A DNA stretch of 64,000 nt, from positions 26,375-90,374 of the forward strand of contig NZ_JAENYR010000003.1 in the NCBI RefSeq assembly GCF_016841685.1. The letters run 5' to 3'. This document shows positions 44,847 to 54,500 of the stretch, piece by piece. Each line of letters starts with the position of its first letter. Position 1 is the stretch's first letter. Made by a program: the position numbers and the translations under genes. The notes under the pieces were generated by a model. The model had not been told where the DNA came from, did no database searches, and saw nothing but the letters and a program-made list of their open reading frames with translations. This DNA is from Thiohalomonas denitrificans (lineage in GTDB: Bacteria; Pseudomonadota; Gammaproteobacteria; Thiohalomonadales; Thiohalomonadaceae).

Positions 44847-45485
44847 TTAACGCCCCAAGTTCTCCCGCACTTTTCTCAAGGTGTCGCGGATTTCGGTACG
44901 GCGCCCCTCGTCTGCCATTTCGCGACCCGGGCGAAGCGGAGCCCGGAGTGCACGTTCCAATACTTCTACGGCATCGCGGTACTCGCCCTCCTCGCGTAAG
45001 AAATCGCCATAGAAGTAATTCGGGTCGATCCCATCCGGGTTGAGTTCCAGGGCCTGTTCCAGGTAACGGCGCGCCTTGTCGTCATCACCGAAGCCGAGCG
45101 GCCAGCCCGGAACCTGGTAATAGAGACTTCCGAGTGACGTATAGAGGGAGCCTTTCAGAGCTTTAGGATCGATTCGTTCGGCCTCCAGCAGGCGTTCGCG
45201 GGCCTTGTCGACCAGACTCAGCGCTCCCAAGCCGCCTTTGGCACCGGCCCAGCTGGAAAGCACGATGCCTTCCCATATCAGCGGTTCGGCCCGATTTGGC
45301 CAATCGGAGGACAGTGCGTTCGCCTCTTCAGCCAGGACAGACAGGGCCTTCTCCTTTTCTTTGCCTTTAAACGTGAAGTTGACCTCGTCCCAGGCTTGTG
45401 CAAGATGCTTGACTTCGGCATCCAGACTGGCTGCCTGTGCCAAGCTGGCGGCGAATAACAGGGGGATGCTGAAGAGCAGTTTCAT
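44847..45485 (-). CDS. Exported TPR protein (TatT-like)
   Basis: A 212-aa periplasmic protein with a signal peptide (KLLFSIPLLFAASLAQA). ATG 45485 is chosen because the signal follows at once; the longer open frame lies inside the SDR gene. The mature part has three or so TPR-like helical pairs, with LGFGDDDKARRYLEQALELN and a YYQVPGWPLGFGD loop. This loop matches a TRAP-transporter-associated TatT-like family. It starts 5 bases before the end of the SDR gene in transcription order, and so is probably co-transcribed. Confidence 0.72.
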   Translation of the reverse strand: MKLLFSIPLLFAASLAQAASLDAEVKHLAQAWDEVNFTFKGKEKEKALSVLAEEANALSSDWPNRAEPLIWEGIVLSSWAGAKGGLGALSLVDKARERLLEAERIDPKALKGSLYTSLGSLYYQVPGWPLGFGDDDKARRYLEQALELNPDGIDPNYFYGDFLREEGEYRDAVEVLERALRAPLRPGREMADEGRRTEIRDTLRKVRENLGR

Positions 45486-45489
45486 TGAG

Positions 45490-46290
45490 TTATCTCCGGA
45501 TGGGAGCGGGGCGTGCGAAGCGTGCCATCGTTTGCGACTGGCCGCGAAGTGCACGATCGACCAGCCGCGGCAAAATCGCGTTGATGCGAACGAAAATCGA
45601 TTCGGGCCAACCAAAGTAGGCCTCGTCCCGATCTTTTTCCACGGCACGAACGAGGGCGTGGGCCACCACCTTCGGGTCATCCATTTTCATGCCGGTGGCC
45701 TCCCCCATACGTACGACGGTATCGGAATTGATGGTGGTTCGGACAGCGCGGGGCGCGAAGTAGGTCACGCCTATGCCGCTCCCGGCCAACTCGCGCCGCA
45801 GGGCCTCGGAGAAACCCCGCAGGGCGAACTTGCTTGCGGAATAGGCAGCGAAGTAGGGAAAGGCGATCGAGCCAAATATTGAACCGACGTTTACAATCCG
45901 GCCACCGCTTTCCTGCAGGCTGGGCAGCAGCGACTGCGCCAGGAGCATCGGGCCGATGGTGTTGGCTCGGAAGATGCGTTCTACCGCACTCGGGTCGTGG
46001 TGGCCGAACGGTATAAAGTCGAGTAACCCGGCTGCATTGACCAACAGATCGAGCCCGCCAAGGCCACTCAACGCCTCCGTGACCAATGCGCCCCGCCCCT
46101 CATCGGTCGTGATATCACCCACGACAGGGAAGGCGGATCCGTCAAGTGTCCGGGCGAGTTCCGACAGCGCCTCGGGACGGCGGCCGCCCAGTGCAATTCG
46201 GCCGCCTCGCTCTGCCAGCACCCTGGCCGTCGCCGCGCCAATTCCGCCGCTGGCCCCGACTAGAAGAATACGTGCTCCGTGGATCTTCAT
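45490..46290 (-). CDS. Short-chain dehydrogenase/reductase
   Basis: A 266-aa SDR. The cofactor loop GASGGIGAATA (12-22) followed by GGRR suggests NADP(H). NAAG is the NAG-type motif. The catalytic Ser is in VNVGSIFGS and Tyr/Lys in YSASKFALRGF. A hydrophobic, basic C-terminus (ILPRLVDRALRG) could touch the membrane, as in long-chain acyl reductases. It overlaps the upstream haem-oxygenase-fold gene by 4 bases, so it acts in the same pathway by inference. Confidence 0.88.
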   Translation of the reverse strand: MKIHGARILLVGASGGIGAATARVLAERGGRIALGGRRPEALSELARTLDGSAFPVVGDITTDEGRGALVTEALSGLGGLDLLVNAAGLLDFIPFGHHDPSAVERIFRANTIGPMLLAQSLLPSLQESGGRIVNVGSIFGSIAFPYFAAYSASKFALRGFSEALRRELAGSGIGVTYFAPRAVRTTINSDTVVRMGEATGMKMDDPKVVAHALVRAVEKDRDEAYFGWPESIFVRINAILPRLVDRALRGQSQTMARFARPAPIRR

Positions 46291-46955
46291 GCCGCCTCTC
46301 CCTCTACCCTTGCCACCAGACCGCGGAAGATGTCGCCATAAAGCCGATAGATGACTTTGGCACAGGAGATCACGGCCTCCTGATCATCGCTATCGGTCAG
46401 CTGATTCATCAGTTCCTCGAAGAATGCCATGTGGCTGACATCCAGGGCGCCGTGGGAGGTGAGATAGCTGAAGCAGTCATCTTTCAGCCCGAGGCTTTTC
46501 TGGATTGCTTCGGCGGCACGGGTGGCAACGTTCACACTGGTCCCCTCTAGAACCAGAACCATGCCGAACAGCCCCGCCGGATTGCGACGCAACACGGTAT
46601 CGTAAGCGTAGGCGATCATGATATCGGTGGTCATGGCCGGCCTGCCGGCCCGAACCGCCTCGGCATCACCCCCGGTGTTGCGGATATCATTGAGAATCCA
46701 TTCCTGATGGCCGGTCTCCTCTTCGATATAGTGGGCCACAGCCTCCCGCAGCCACTCCAGGCGCTCGGGGATACGGGCACCACAAGCCATCAGCAGGGGA
46801 ACCGTGTGTTTTACATGGTGGTAGGCTTCAGTCAAAAACGCGAGGTAGACCGCATGGCTCAAATCGCCCTTTACACCGGACTGAATGAGGGGCGTCGATA
46901 GAAGTGCTTTGCGTTCCGCTTCGGTTTCCACCAGCAATCGTTGATAGAAGCTCAT
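46287..46955 (-). CDS. Haem-oxygenase-fold iron-containing redox enzyme (TenA/PqqC/UndA-like)
   Basis: A 222-aa all-alpha protein of the iron-containing redox enzyme family. Acidic and His residues that could ligate two irons are spaced as in haem-oxygenase-like diiron oxidases: Glu43 and His47 (LTEAYHHVKHT), Glu79 and His83 (EEETGHQEW), Glu137 (VLVLEGTS), His168, Asp172 and His175 (HGALDVSHM). Family members oxidise fatty acids or amino acids, for example UndA making terminal alkenes. The start overlaps the ligase stop (ATGA), consistent with action on the ligase or acyltransferase product. The exact reaction is unknown. Confidence 0.78.
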   Translation of the reverse strand: MSFYQRLLVETEAERKALLSTPLIQSGVKGDLSHAVYLAFLTEAYHHVKHTVPLLMACGARIPERLEWLREAVAHYIEEETGHQEWILNDIRNTGGDAEAVRAGRPAMTTDIMIAYAYDTVLRRNPAGLFGMVLVLEGTSVNVATRAAEAIQKSLGLKDDCFSYLTSHGALDVSHMAFFEELMNQLTDSDDQEAVISCAKVIYRLYGDIFRGLVARVEGEAA

Positions 46956-48409
46956 GGGGTAACCTCCTGGTTTTCGTAGAGTGAATCGAGAGGTGAACGA
47001 TAGGCTGCGAAGATTGCTTCACGCCGCGGATGGCCGTTGGCTGTCGCCATGCCGTTGTTGGTGGAAAAGGGAGCATCCGCCCTTAGCCAGCGGTGGATGC
47101 TTGCATAATCGGGAAGACGTTGATTGGCACGAGAGACCGCTTGTGCGATAGAGGAAGCGGAGGCGGGGCTGACCACCACGGCGCTGTTCCAGGGGCGTGC
47201 CTCGCCAAATACGGCGGCCTGCACAATTTCGGGTTCAGCAGTCAGTTCTGCCTCCACCCATTCGGGAGCAACGTTACGTCCGAAAGCCGTTATGAAGATG
47301 CTCTTCTTGCGACCCGTAAGGTGCAGGGCCCCTCGGGCATCAAGGTAGCCCAGGTCGCCGGTGGGCCACCACTCGCCGGTCGGGAGTTCACCATTGAGAT
47401 AACCGAGAAATCCGGGGGCATGAACCTGAACTTCGCCATCCTCCGCAATTTTTACATCGGCATGGCATAGTGGGCGCCCCACGCCAGTAAAGGCCTCTTC
47501 TCCGGGACGATTGACGGCAACTACAGAGGCGCATTCGGATAATCCATAGCCCTGAAATACCGGCAGACCGATGGCATCTGCCCGCTTCAGCAGCCGGGGT
47601 GCAACTGCACCGCCACCTACTGCCAGGAATCGTAAATCCGGAGGTGATATCAGCCCGGATTCCAGTGCGGTTACCAGCCCGTCGAGTTGGGCGGGAACCA
47701 TGATGGCAGTGGTGGCGCGGTAATCCCTAAGTGCTTCTAACATTGTTTCGGCAGCCAGCTGTGACGAGCCACTGACGCCCATCCGGCTCATCGGCTCCAG
47801 TATCGCTGTGGCGCCTGCGAACAGCGGAATATAGAGACCGCCGATGTTCTCCAGCAGTATCGAAAGCGGCAGTAGGGCCAAGTGACGGTCGTCGGGGCAC
47901 GACTGAACGGCTTCGGCCAGGGAACGCACCACCCGGTCGATAGCGGGCTGAGAAAGGCAGACGCCTTTGGGGCGGCCGGTGGTGCCGGAGGTGTAGGTGA
48001 TCTTCGCGGTCCCGGGCGGAATTCGACCGCTGCTCCTGGGCTCAAGTGTCCGCCACTGGCAGGCTTGGCCGGCGACGTGTGGATCTTCGGGGCCGCCGTC
48101 TTGGTGAATGACCGCCTCCACCCCGGCGTCGGATAGCGTATGAAGGGCCTGTTCCGGCGTAAAAAAGCCTGGTAGCGGCACCAACGTCACCCCGGCCTGT
48201 TGGGCGGCCAGATCCCAGATGGCCCAGGCGGGGCCGTTGTCCAGCGCCAAGCTTAAGACCTTGCAGCGCCGCTCTGTGATTACGTTGGTCGCCTGCCTGA
48301 CTTCGGAAATGAGTTCGCGGTAGGTCAGTTGGATGCCGTCCCCGACGATAGCCTCCTTGTCGGGACGTTCCAGTGCGTGGCATTTGAGGGCGTGCAACAC
48401 CATACTCAT
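46952..48409 (-). CDS. AMP-binding adenylate-forming ligase
   Basis: A 485-aa ANL-superfamily protein. The start ATG 48409 overlaps the upstream stop as ATGA. Motifs seen are A3 ITYTSGTTGRPKGV, A5 YGLSECASV, A7 TGDLGYLDARG and A8 LTGRKKSIFITAFGRNV. The A10 region reads TANGHPRR, with His460 where the adenylation Lys normally stands. That would be expected to weaken adenylate formation or alter substrate handling. It resembles long-chain acyl-CoA synthetases rather than NRPS domains. It probably activates an acyl chain for the co-encoded acyltransferase-like protein. Confidence 0.85.
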   Translation of the reverse strand: MSMVLHALKCHALERPDKEAIVGDGIQLTYRELISEVRQATNVITERRCKVLSLALDNGPAWAIWDLAAQQAGVTLVPLPGFFTPEQALHTLSDAGVEAVIHQDGGPEDPHVAGQACQWRTLEPRSSGRIPPGTAKITYTSGTTGRPKGVCLSQPAIDRVVRSLAEAVQSCPDDRHLALLPLSILLENIGGLYIPLFAGATAILEPMSRMGVSGSSQLAAETMLEALRDYRATTAIMVPAQLDGLVTALESGLISPPDLRFLAVGGGAVAPRLLKRADAIGLPVFQGYGLSECASVVAVNRPGEEAFTGVGRPLCHADVKIAEDGEVQVHAPGFLGYLNGELPTGEWWPTGDLGYLDARGALHLTGRKKSIFITAFGRNVAPEWVEAELTAEPEIVQAAVFGEARPWNSAVVVSPASASSIAQAVSRANQRLPDYASIHRWLRADAPFSTNNGMATANGHPRREAIFAAYRSPLDSLYENQEVTP

Positions 48410-49074
48410 TTCATACCCCCCGCCTTCATGCCGTGAGCAAAAGCCTGATGCCAGAGTTCGTGGATGGCCAGTGCATGTTCCATTTCCAGGTAGCGTCGCA
48501 GCTGGTCGAAGGCCTGTCCTACTTCGGTGGCGACCACCATTGGCTGCTGCTCGTAATAGCTGCCCCAGCGCTTCAGGTCGGGGCCCAGACGCTTGCCATC
48601 GGCCGGGGCAAGCTCCTCCAGGTGAATGCCGAGACGCAGAAAGGCATTTCGCAGCGCAGGCACGGCAGTAAAAACCACCCATCCGAAGCCGGCGCCACGA
48701 AGATAGGCCGTCAGGCAGATGATCATGAGCCGTGCCGCTCCAGGAGAGCCGGCTGCCAAATTCCCGACTTCGACGATGTCCTGACGTGCCACCGGGTGGT
48801 CAAGATAATTTTCGAGTAGCTGCTCGACCGCGGCGTCGAGATATTGCTCCAGAAAAAAGGGATGAAGGTTCGTGCCCGGGGCTAGTCCCAGGGCTCCGAG
48901 AATTTCACCTTCCGTTCCTTCCAACCCGATTAGCGTCGGCAGGAAATGGTTGACGTCCGCCCCGTAGACGCGGGCAAAGCTGGTGTGGATATGGCGTTCC
49001 ATGCGCTCCCGCAATGGATCGCCTCGTTCGACGAAATGCGGTCTGGCTGGCTTTGAAAAATGCGTACGTTGCAT
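48406..49074 (-). CDS. 'Thermostable hemolysin' family protein with GNAT/autoinducer-synthase-like signature
   Basis: A 222-aa protein of the thermostable hemolysin family named after Vibrio delta-VPH. The sequence does not look like a pore-former: no signal peptide and no beta-hairpin repeats. Instead it has a GNAT-like run: strand IVEVGNLA (100-107), then helix AARLMIICLTAYLRGAGFGW, strand VVFTAV, and helix PALRNAFLRLGI (139-150). This parallels the acyltransferases related to acyl-homoserine lactone synthases. First gene of the overlapping operon. I infer N-acyltransferase activity; haemolysis may be indirect. Confidence 0.75.
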   Translation of the reverse strand: MQRTHFSKPARPHFVERGDPLRERMERHIHTSFARVYGADVNHFLPTLIGLEGTEGEILGALGLAPGTNLHPFFLEQYLDAAVEQLLENYLDHPVARQDIVEVGNLAAGSPGAARLMIICLTAYLRGAGFGWVVFTAVPALRNAFLRLGIHLEELAPADGKRLGPDLKRWGSYYEQQPMVVATEVGQAFDQLRRYLEMEHALAIHELWHQAFAHGMKAGGMK

Positions 49075-49180
49075 GATAGCCCCCGTTGGGTCACGTTGGG
49101 CTATACCGTAGCGGCTGTCACCTTAAGGATTCCTGAATGGCTGACGATCTTTCTTGCGCGGGGACGAGTAATGTGACCCG

Positions 49181-49275
49181 TTCGCGGGTTCGCGGGTTCG
49201 CGGGTTCGCGGGTTCGCGGGTTCGCGGGTTCGCGGGTTCGAGGGTTCGAGGGTTCGAGGGTTCGAGGGTTCGAGG
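49181..49275. repeat. 8-bp tandem repeat, TTCGCGGG x7 then TTCGAGGG x4 and a partial unit
   Basis: Seven exact TTCGCGGG units are followed by four TTCGAGGG units and TTCGAGG. The switch between the two unit types is clean. It starts 106 bases upstream of the hemolysin-family gene start and directly abuts the transglycosylase remnant. Confidence 0.97.
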
Positions 49276-49450
49276 TACCAGCGGCCCCGAAGCTTTGCGA
49301 ACACTCGCTGTGGATACCAGACCTTGCCGATACTTCGATTGTAACGGGCGAGGGCTCCGGTTCGCAGGGGCCCTCAAGGGTGGCAAAATCGTCATTCCCT
49401 TGTCGATACTTCCGTTGTAACGGGCGAGGGTTCGGGTGAGATTGCCCCGT
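49276..49450 (-). pseudogene. Remnant of a second lytic transglycosylase gene (C-terminal part)
   Basis: On the minus strand, codons for YERGNLTRTLARYNGSI and, after a short internal duplication, RYNRSIGKVWYPQRVFAKLR plus GRWY correspond to the C-terminal part of the SLT protein at 35069 (DLTPALARYNGSLGKVWYPQ onward). The original stop has been replaced by the 8-bp repeat array. An in-frame stop and the duplication show that it is dead. The remaining part of 49075-49508 holds no other gene. Confidence 0.75.
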
Positions 49451-49508
49451 TCGTACGTATATTATGCAAGAGGAAAGATACGACCCGTGTACTCTCGGAT
49501 AGAGGCGA

Positions 49509-51227
49509 TCAAACCCCCAGCTTGTCGCGGAGGAATTCGATGACGCCCTCCACCGGCGCGTCCACGCTCTTTTCGTCGCGGCGGCCTTTGTATTCGAGGT
49601 TGCCTTTGTCGAGGCCCCGGTCGCCTATTACCAGCCGGTGCGGGATGCCGATGAGTTCCATGTTGGCGAACATGACGCCGGGGCGTTCGCCGCGGTCGTC
49701 GTACAGTACCTCGATGCCCAGTTCGCTCAGCTCCTGGTAGAGCTTCTCCGCGGTCTCTCGCACCCGCTCGGATTTATTGGCGTTCATCGGGAGGAGGGCA
49801 AGCTGGTAGGGGGCGATGGGTTCCGGCCAGATGATGCCGGCATCGTCATGGTTTTGCTCGATGGCGGCGGCGACAACGCGCGAGACACCGATACCGTAGC
49901 AGCCCATGGTCATGGTGACGGCCTTGCCGGCTTCATCCAGCACGGTGGCATTCATCGCCTGCGAGTATTTCTTTCCAAGCTGGAAGATGTGGCCCACCTC
50001 GATGCCGCGCTTGATCTGCAGATGGCCTTTGCCATCGGGGCTGGGGTCGCCATCTTCCACGTTGCGCAGGTCCGCCACCTCAGGCTCCTCCGCATCACGG
50101 CCCCAGTTGATGCCGAAGTAGTGCTTGCCGTCCTGGTTGGCGCCGGCCGAGAAATCGGCCATCCTGGCCACGGTACAGTCCGCAATAACCGGTATGGAAA
50201 GCCCCACCGGACCCAGTGAGCCGGGACCGGCGCCGATGGCCGCACGGATCTCCGCCTCTTCGGCCATGCGCAAGGGTGCCGCGACTTCCGCCCGCTTTTC
50301 CGCCTTGATGGCGTTTAGCTCATGATCGCCACGCACCAGCAGGGCCACCAGATCGGCGTCCACCTCATCGGAGGCCTGCACCACCAGCGTCTTCACCGTC
50401 CTTTCCATGGGCTGGTCGAACTGCTCCACCAGTTCGGCGATGGTCCTGGCTTTGGGGGTGTCGACCAGCTCCATCTCCCGGGAGGGGGCCGGACGTTCGC
50501 CCCCCAGGGCCAGCGCCTCGGCCATCTCCACGTTGGCGGCGTAGTCGCTGGAATCGGAGAAGGCGATGGCATCTTCGCCGGATTCGGCCAGCACGTGGAA
50601 TTCCTGGGAGCCGGTGCCGCCGATGGCGCCGGGATCGGCCAGCACCGGACGGTACTCCAGTTGCAGCCGATCGAAGATGCGGCAGTAGGTGTCGTGCATC
50701 ACCTGGTAGGTCTCTTCGAGAGAGGCCTGGTCCACATGGAAGGAGTAGGCGTCCTTCATCAGGAATTCGCGCGCACGCATCACTCCGAAGCGGGGCCGGC
50801 GTTCATCGCGGAACTTGGTCTGGATCTGGTAGAAATTGGCCGGCAGCTGTTTGTAGGAGCGCAGCTCGTTGCGGCAGAGGTCGGTGATTACCTCCTCATG
50901 GGTGGGGCCGAAACAGAACTCCCGGTCATGCCGATCCTTCATGCGCAGCATCTCGGCGCCCATGTTCTCCCAGCGCCCCGACTCCCGCCACAGCTCCGCA
51001 GGCTGCACCGCCGGCATCAGCACCTCCTGCGCCCCGGAGCGGTTCATCTCCTCGCGGACAATGGTTTCCACCTTTTGCAGGACCCGCAGGCCCATCGGCA
51101 GCCAGGTATACAGACCGGAGGCCAGTTTGCGGATTAGCCCCGCTCGCAGCATGAGCTGATGGCTGACGACCTCCGCGTCGGCGGGGGTCTCCTTGAGAGT
51201 GGCAATCAGATATTTCGAGGCGCGCAT
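49509..51227 (-). CDS. proS: Prolyl-tRNA synthetase
   Basis: Charges tRNA-Pro. The 572-aa protein is the bacterial form with the inserted editing domain. Class II motifs are visible: motif 1 around [26 protein letters not shown], motif 2 [28 protein letters not shown], and motif 3 [16 protein letters not shown]. The editing insertion is about residues 225-405. The anticodon-binding domain begins near [12 protein letters not shown]. It is monocistronic, read toward the hemolysin-family operon. Confidence 0.98.
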   Translation of the reverse strand: MRASKYLIATLKETPADAEVVSHQLMLRAGLIRKLASGLYTWLPMGLRVLQKVETIVREEMNRSGAQEVLMPAVQPAELWRESGRWENMGAEMLRMKDRHDREFCFGPTHEEVITDLCRNELRSYKQLPANFYQIQTKFRDERRPRFGVMRAREFLMKDAYSFHVDQASLEETYQVMHDTYCRIFDRLQLEYRPVLADPGAIGGTGSQEFHVLAESGEDAIAFSDSSDYAANVEMAEALALGGERPAPSREMELVDTPKARTIAELVEQFDQPMERTVKTLVVQASDEVDADLVALLVRGDHELNAIKAEKRAEVAAPLRMAEEAEIRAAIGAGPGSLGPVGLSIPVIADCTVARMADFSAGANQDGKHYFGINWGRDAEEPEVADLRNVEDGDPSPDGKGHLQIKRGIEVGHIFQLGKKYSQAMNATVLDEAGKAVTMTMGCYGIGVSRVVAAAIEQNHDDAGIIWPEPIAPYQLALLPMNANKSERVRETAEKLYQELSELGIEVLYDDRGERPGVMFANMELIGIPHRLVIGDRGLDKGNLEYKGRRDEKSVDAPVEGVIEFLRDKLGV

Positions 51228-51270
51228 GAAAATCCTGGTGGTTTAGTCGTTCGAACGAGTAAGACGGAAA

Positions 51271-51325
51271 ATGGTAACCGGCCCGGCAGAAGTGTGCCAG
51301 TCGCAATTGCGTAGGAGCAGGGGAA
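51271..51325 (+). repeat. Left direct repeat bracketing the RHS island
   Basis: The sequence starting ATGGTAACCGGCCCGGCAGA recurs at 63651 as ATGGTAACCGGCACGGCTGA. About 42 of 55 positions match through TTGCG(T/G)AGGAG. The two copies lie at the outer edges of the RHS locus in the same orientation. Confidence 0.65.
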
Positions 51326-51446
51326 GTCGCGAATCGATATGCGCAAAAAAGGTGAACGCCTGCTGATCCTGATTTTTGCCGCGAAAACTGCCGGGTCTGC
51401 TCGCAAAGGCGAAGAGAAAACCTGTAGTTGCTTCGCTGCGAAGGTG

Positions 51447-51474
51447 TTGACATCTAACATGGTTTAAATGTAAA
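51447..51474 (+). promoter_or_regulatory. Candidate promoter of the RHS gene
   Basis: TTGACA, 16 bases, TGTAAA, about 110 bases before the RHS start codon. The surroundings are AT-rich (ATGGTTTAAATGTAAAAA). Rest of 51228-51584 shows nothing else apart from the direct repeat. Confidence 0.5.
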
Positions 51475-51584
51475 AACACCGAAAAGGATAAGGGAATCTG
51501 CCGTACGAAACGGTAGGCACACGCTTTCAGGAGGCATGGAATCCCACCGTTGCCGCGCCTCCGCAGGATGAATTGGAGGCCCTG

Positions 51585-54500
51585 ATGGGCAGCAAAAGGA
51601 CTCTTCCGTGGATTACCACGCTTGCTTTACTCTCGTTCGGGATCCTGAGCAGTGCGATTTCGGGCTCGTTTTCATCGGATAGTCATGTTGATGCTGTCTG
51701 GATCGGGCACACCGGCGGAACGCTCAAGATAGCCAGCGCCGATGGCGAACTCCTCTTCGAAATTCCCAACCCCGACGGTATCGATTCGGTCGCAGTCGAT
51801 GGTGAAAGCGGAAGGCTCTGGGCCGCCTCCCATGGACGTGTAACGGCCTGGTCCCCCTACGGCGAAAAGCTGTATTCCACCCTACTCCCTCAGGGCAAAC
51901 GTGAGAGATCGGAACTGCTGCTGGCGCCCGACTCCCGACAAAAGGCGCTTTGGGTGGCGAGGCACGATGTTCTCTATTGGATCGACGCTTCTGGCGCATT
52001 GGAGCAGGTTCAAAGTTTTCGTCAACCAGTTACAGCCTTGGCGCTTGACGAGAATGATGGCCGCCTTTGGGTGGCCACACGCGCGGAACTCTCTATTTAC
52101 GAGACTATCAGCTCGAATCTAAGCAGCGGCATATACAAAGGTAAGCAGCCCCTCCAGGCCCTGGCCTTCGCTCCCTCGCAAGGCGAGCTCTGGGCCGCGG
52201 ATCAACGACGGCTGTATCGTTTCGATGACCAGGGGCGAAAGACCTTCGAACTGAAGCTGAACGGCATCATCCATATCGCCGCGGATGGCGAAGACGGCGT
52301 TTGGGTCGCGGACCGAAAACGCGTTTACCGCATGGACCGCTCCGGCTTAATCCGCTCCGACTCCGCACCATTCCAGGGGCGCACCGGCACCCTGATCGCC
52401 CTGGATGCCGACCGTTCCGACCAGACGGTGTGGATCGCTTCACAAAGCCGAATCGCCCAGCTCTCCCCCGATGGCGCCGTCGTGCGTGAACTCCCCCTGG
52501 ATGCGATCAGCAGCGGTCGGCAGATGCGTGCCCTTGCAGTCTACGCCGATACCATCGCCCCCGAAGTGACCATCACCGCACCCGTCTCCGGAGCCTACCT
52601 CAACGAAAACACGCCGGCACTTGCGATCGAGTACAGCGATGTCGGTGTGGGGGTCGACCCGCAGACACTCCAAATCGAGGTCGATGATTCTGCCGTGGCG
52701 GTTGAATGTGACGCTCAATTGGAGACGGCGGCCTGCAAAATTGTCGAGCCCCTTCGCGAGGGCCCGATTTCGTTTGCCGCAAAGATGGATGACCGCTCCG
52801 GAAATACCGGTATTTCCGAACCGGTGGCGATCACCATCGACACCATCCCTCCGGAAATCACGGTATCCGCCCCCAAAAACGGAAGCTACACCAACGATCC
52901 GCAGCTTGGCCTGTCGGGCCTGTTGAGCGAAGCCGCGAAGTTGACCGTAAACGGCGACCCTGTTTCACTGCAAAGCGACCACAGTTTCTCCTTCACCACC
53001 GAGCTGGAGGAGGGCGCCAACACATTCGATATCCTTGCCATCGATTATGCAGGTAACCGGGGCGAAGTGCGCCTGGATGTGATTCTCGATACCCAACCCC
53101 CGCAAGTAGTGGCCGTTAATAGCGTCACTGTGGAGTTCGAAGGGGATGAGGCTATCGTAACGGGCTTGGCAGGAAGTGCGGAGCCTGGCACAACGGTTAC
53201 CGTAACGAATACCCGAACCGGCGAAAGCGTCACCGTCACGGTTGGAGAAGACGGCAGCTTCACCATGGCCATCGCTGCCGAGCCGGGAGATGTTCTCGAG
53301 ATCCGTGTGGTGGACCGGGCCGGAAACAGCAGCGACGAGACGCGACTGGACACCGGAAATGACCAGCCGGAACCCGGGCCAGGATTCGTCCCTCCCGATC
53401 CAGCAACGACTGCGCCACCCCTCAGTCCCACAGGCCCAACGTCCCTCGCCGCCGCCACCGAATTCCTCTACACCGGCAATAACCGCATTCAGTTTGACGT
53501 CGAGTCCGGCACCATCCAGGACTATCGCGCCGCCGTGCTGCGCGGCCGGGTGACCGACCGCAATGGCGAGCCCCTGTCCGGCGTCACCATCACGGTGCAC
53601 GACCACCCCGAATTCGGCTGGACCGGCACCCGCGCCGATGGCCTCTTCGACTTGGTCGTCAACGGCGGCGGGCTCCTCACCGTCAATTACAAAAAAGAGG
53701 GCTACCTCCCGGTCCAGCGCAAAATCGATACCCCGTGGGAGGACTACACCTGGCTGCCGGACGTGGTGATGATCCCGCTCGACACCAAGGTCACCACCAT
53801 CGATCTCACCTCGCCCGCACCGATCCAGATCGCCCAGGGCAATGTGATCACCGACAAGGACGGCAGCCGCCAGGCAACCCTGCTGTTTCCGCAGGGGGTG
53901 CAGGCGCAGATGGTGCTGCCAGACGGCACCACCCAATCCCTCACCACCATGAATGTGCGCGCCACCGAGTACACCGTCGGTACTGAAGGGCCCAAAACCA
54001 TGCCCGGCGCCTTACCTCCAACCTCGGGTTACACCTATGCTGTGGAACTGAGCGTGGATGAGGCGGTTGCGGCTGGCGCCAAGGAAGTGCGCTTCGATCG
54101 TGTGGTGCCATTCTACGTCGATAACTTTCTTGATTTTCCCACCGGAGAGATTGTCCCGGTGGGTTGGTATGACTATGACAAGGCCGCCTGGATCCCTTCA
54201 CAAAATGGTCGTGTCATAAAAATCCTCTCCATTAACAACGGTCTCGCCGAGATTGATATTGAGGGCAGTGGTGATCCTGCTACCACAGCCAGCTTGGCAG
54301 CGCTGGGCATCACAAATGCAGAGCGAACCCGCCTGGCTGAACTCTATTCACCGGGCCATAGCCTGTGGCGTTCACCGATAAGACACTTCACTCCCTACGA
54401 TTGTAACTGGGGTTACTGGGTACCCGATGATGCGGTGCCCCCTGATAATGAACCGCCTAAGACGAAGGATGATAATAAACTGGACGATCCGAACATCAGC

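Noticed and set aside
49181..49275. Tandem TTCGCGGG repeats as a CRISPR array
   Set aside because: Units are 8 bases with no spacers between them, and no cas genes are nearby.
49101..49395. Open frames encoding repeated REPANPRT-like peptides
   Set aside because: They are produced by reading the 8-bp array; there is no start signal and the frames change with array phase.
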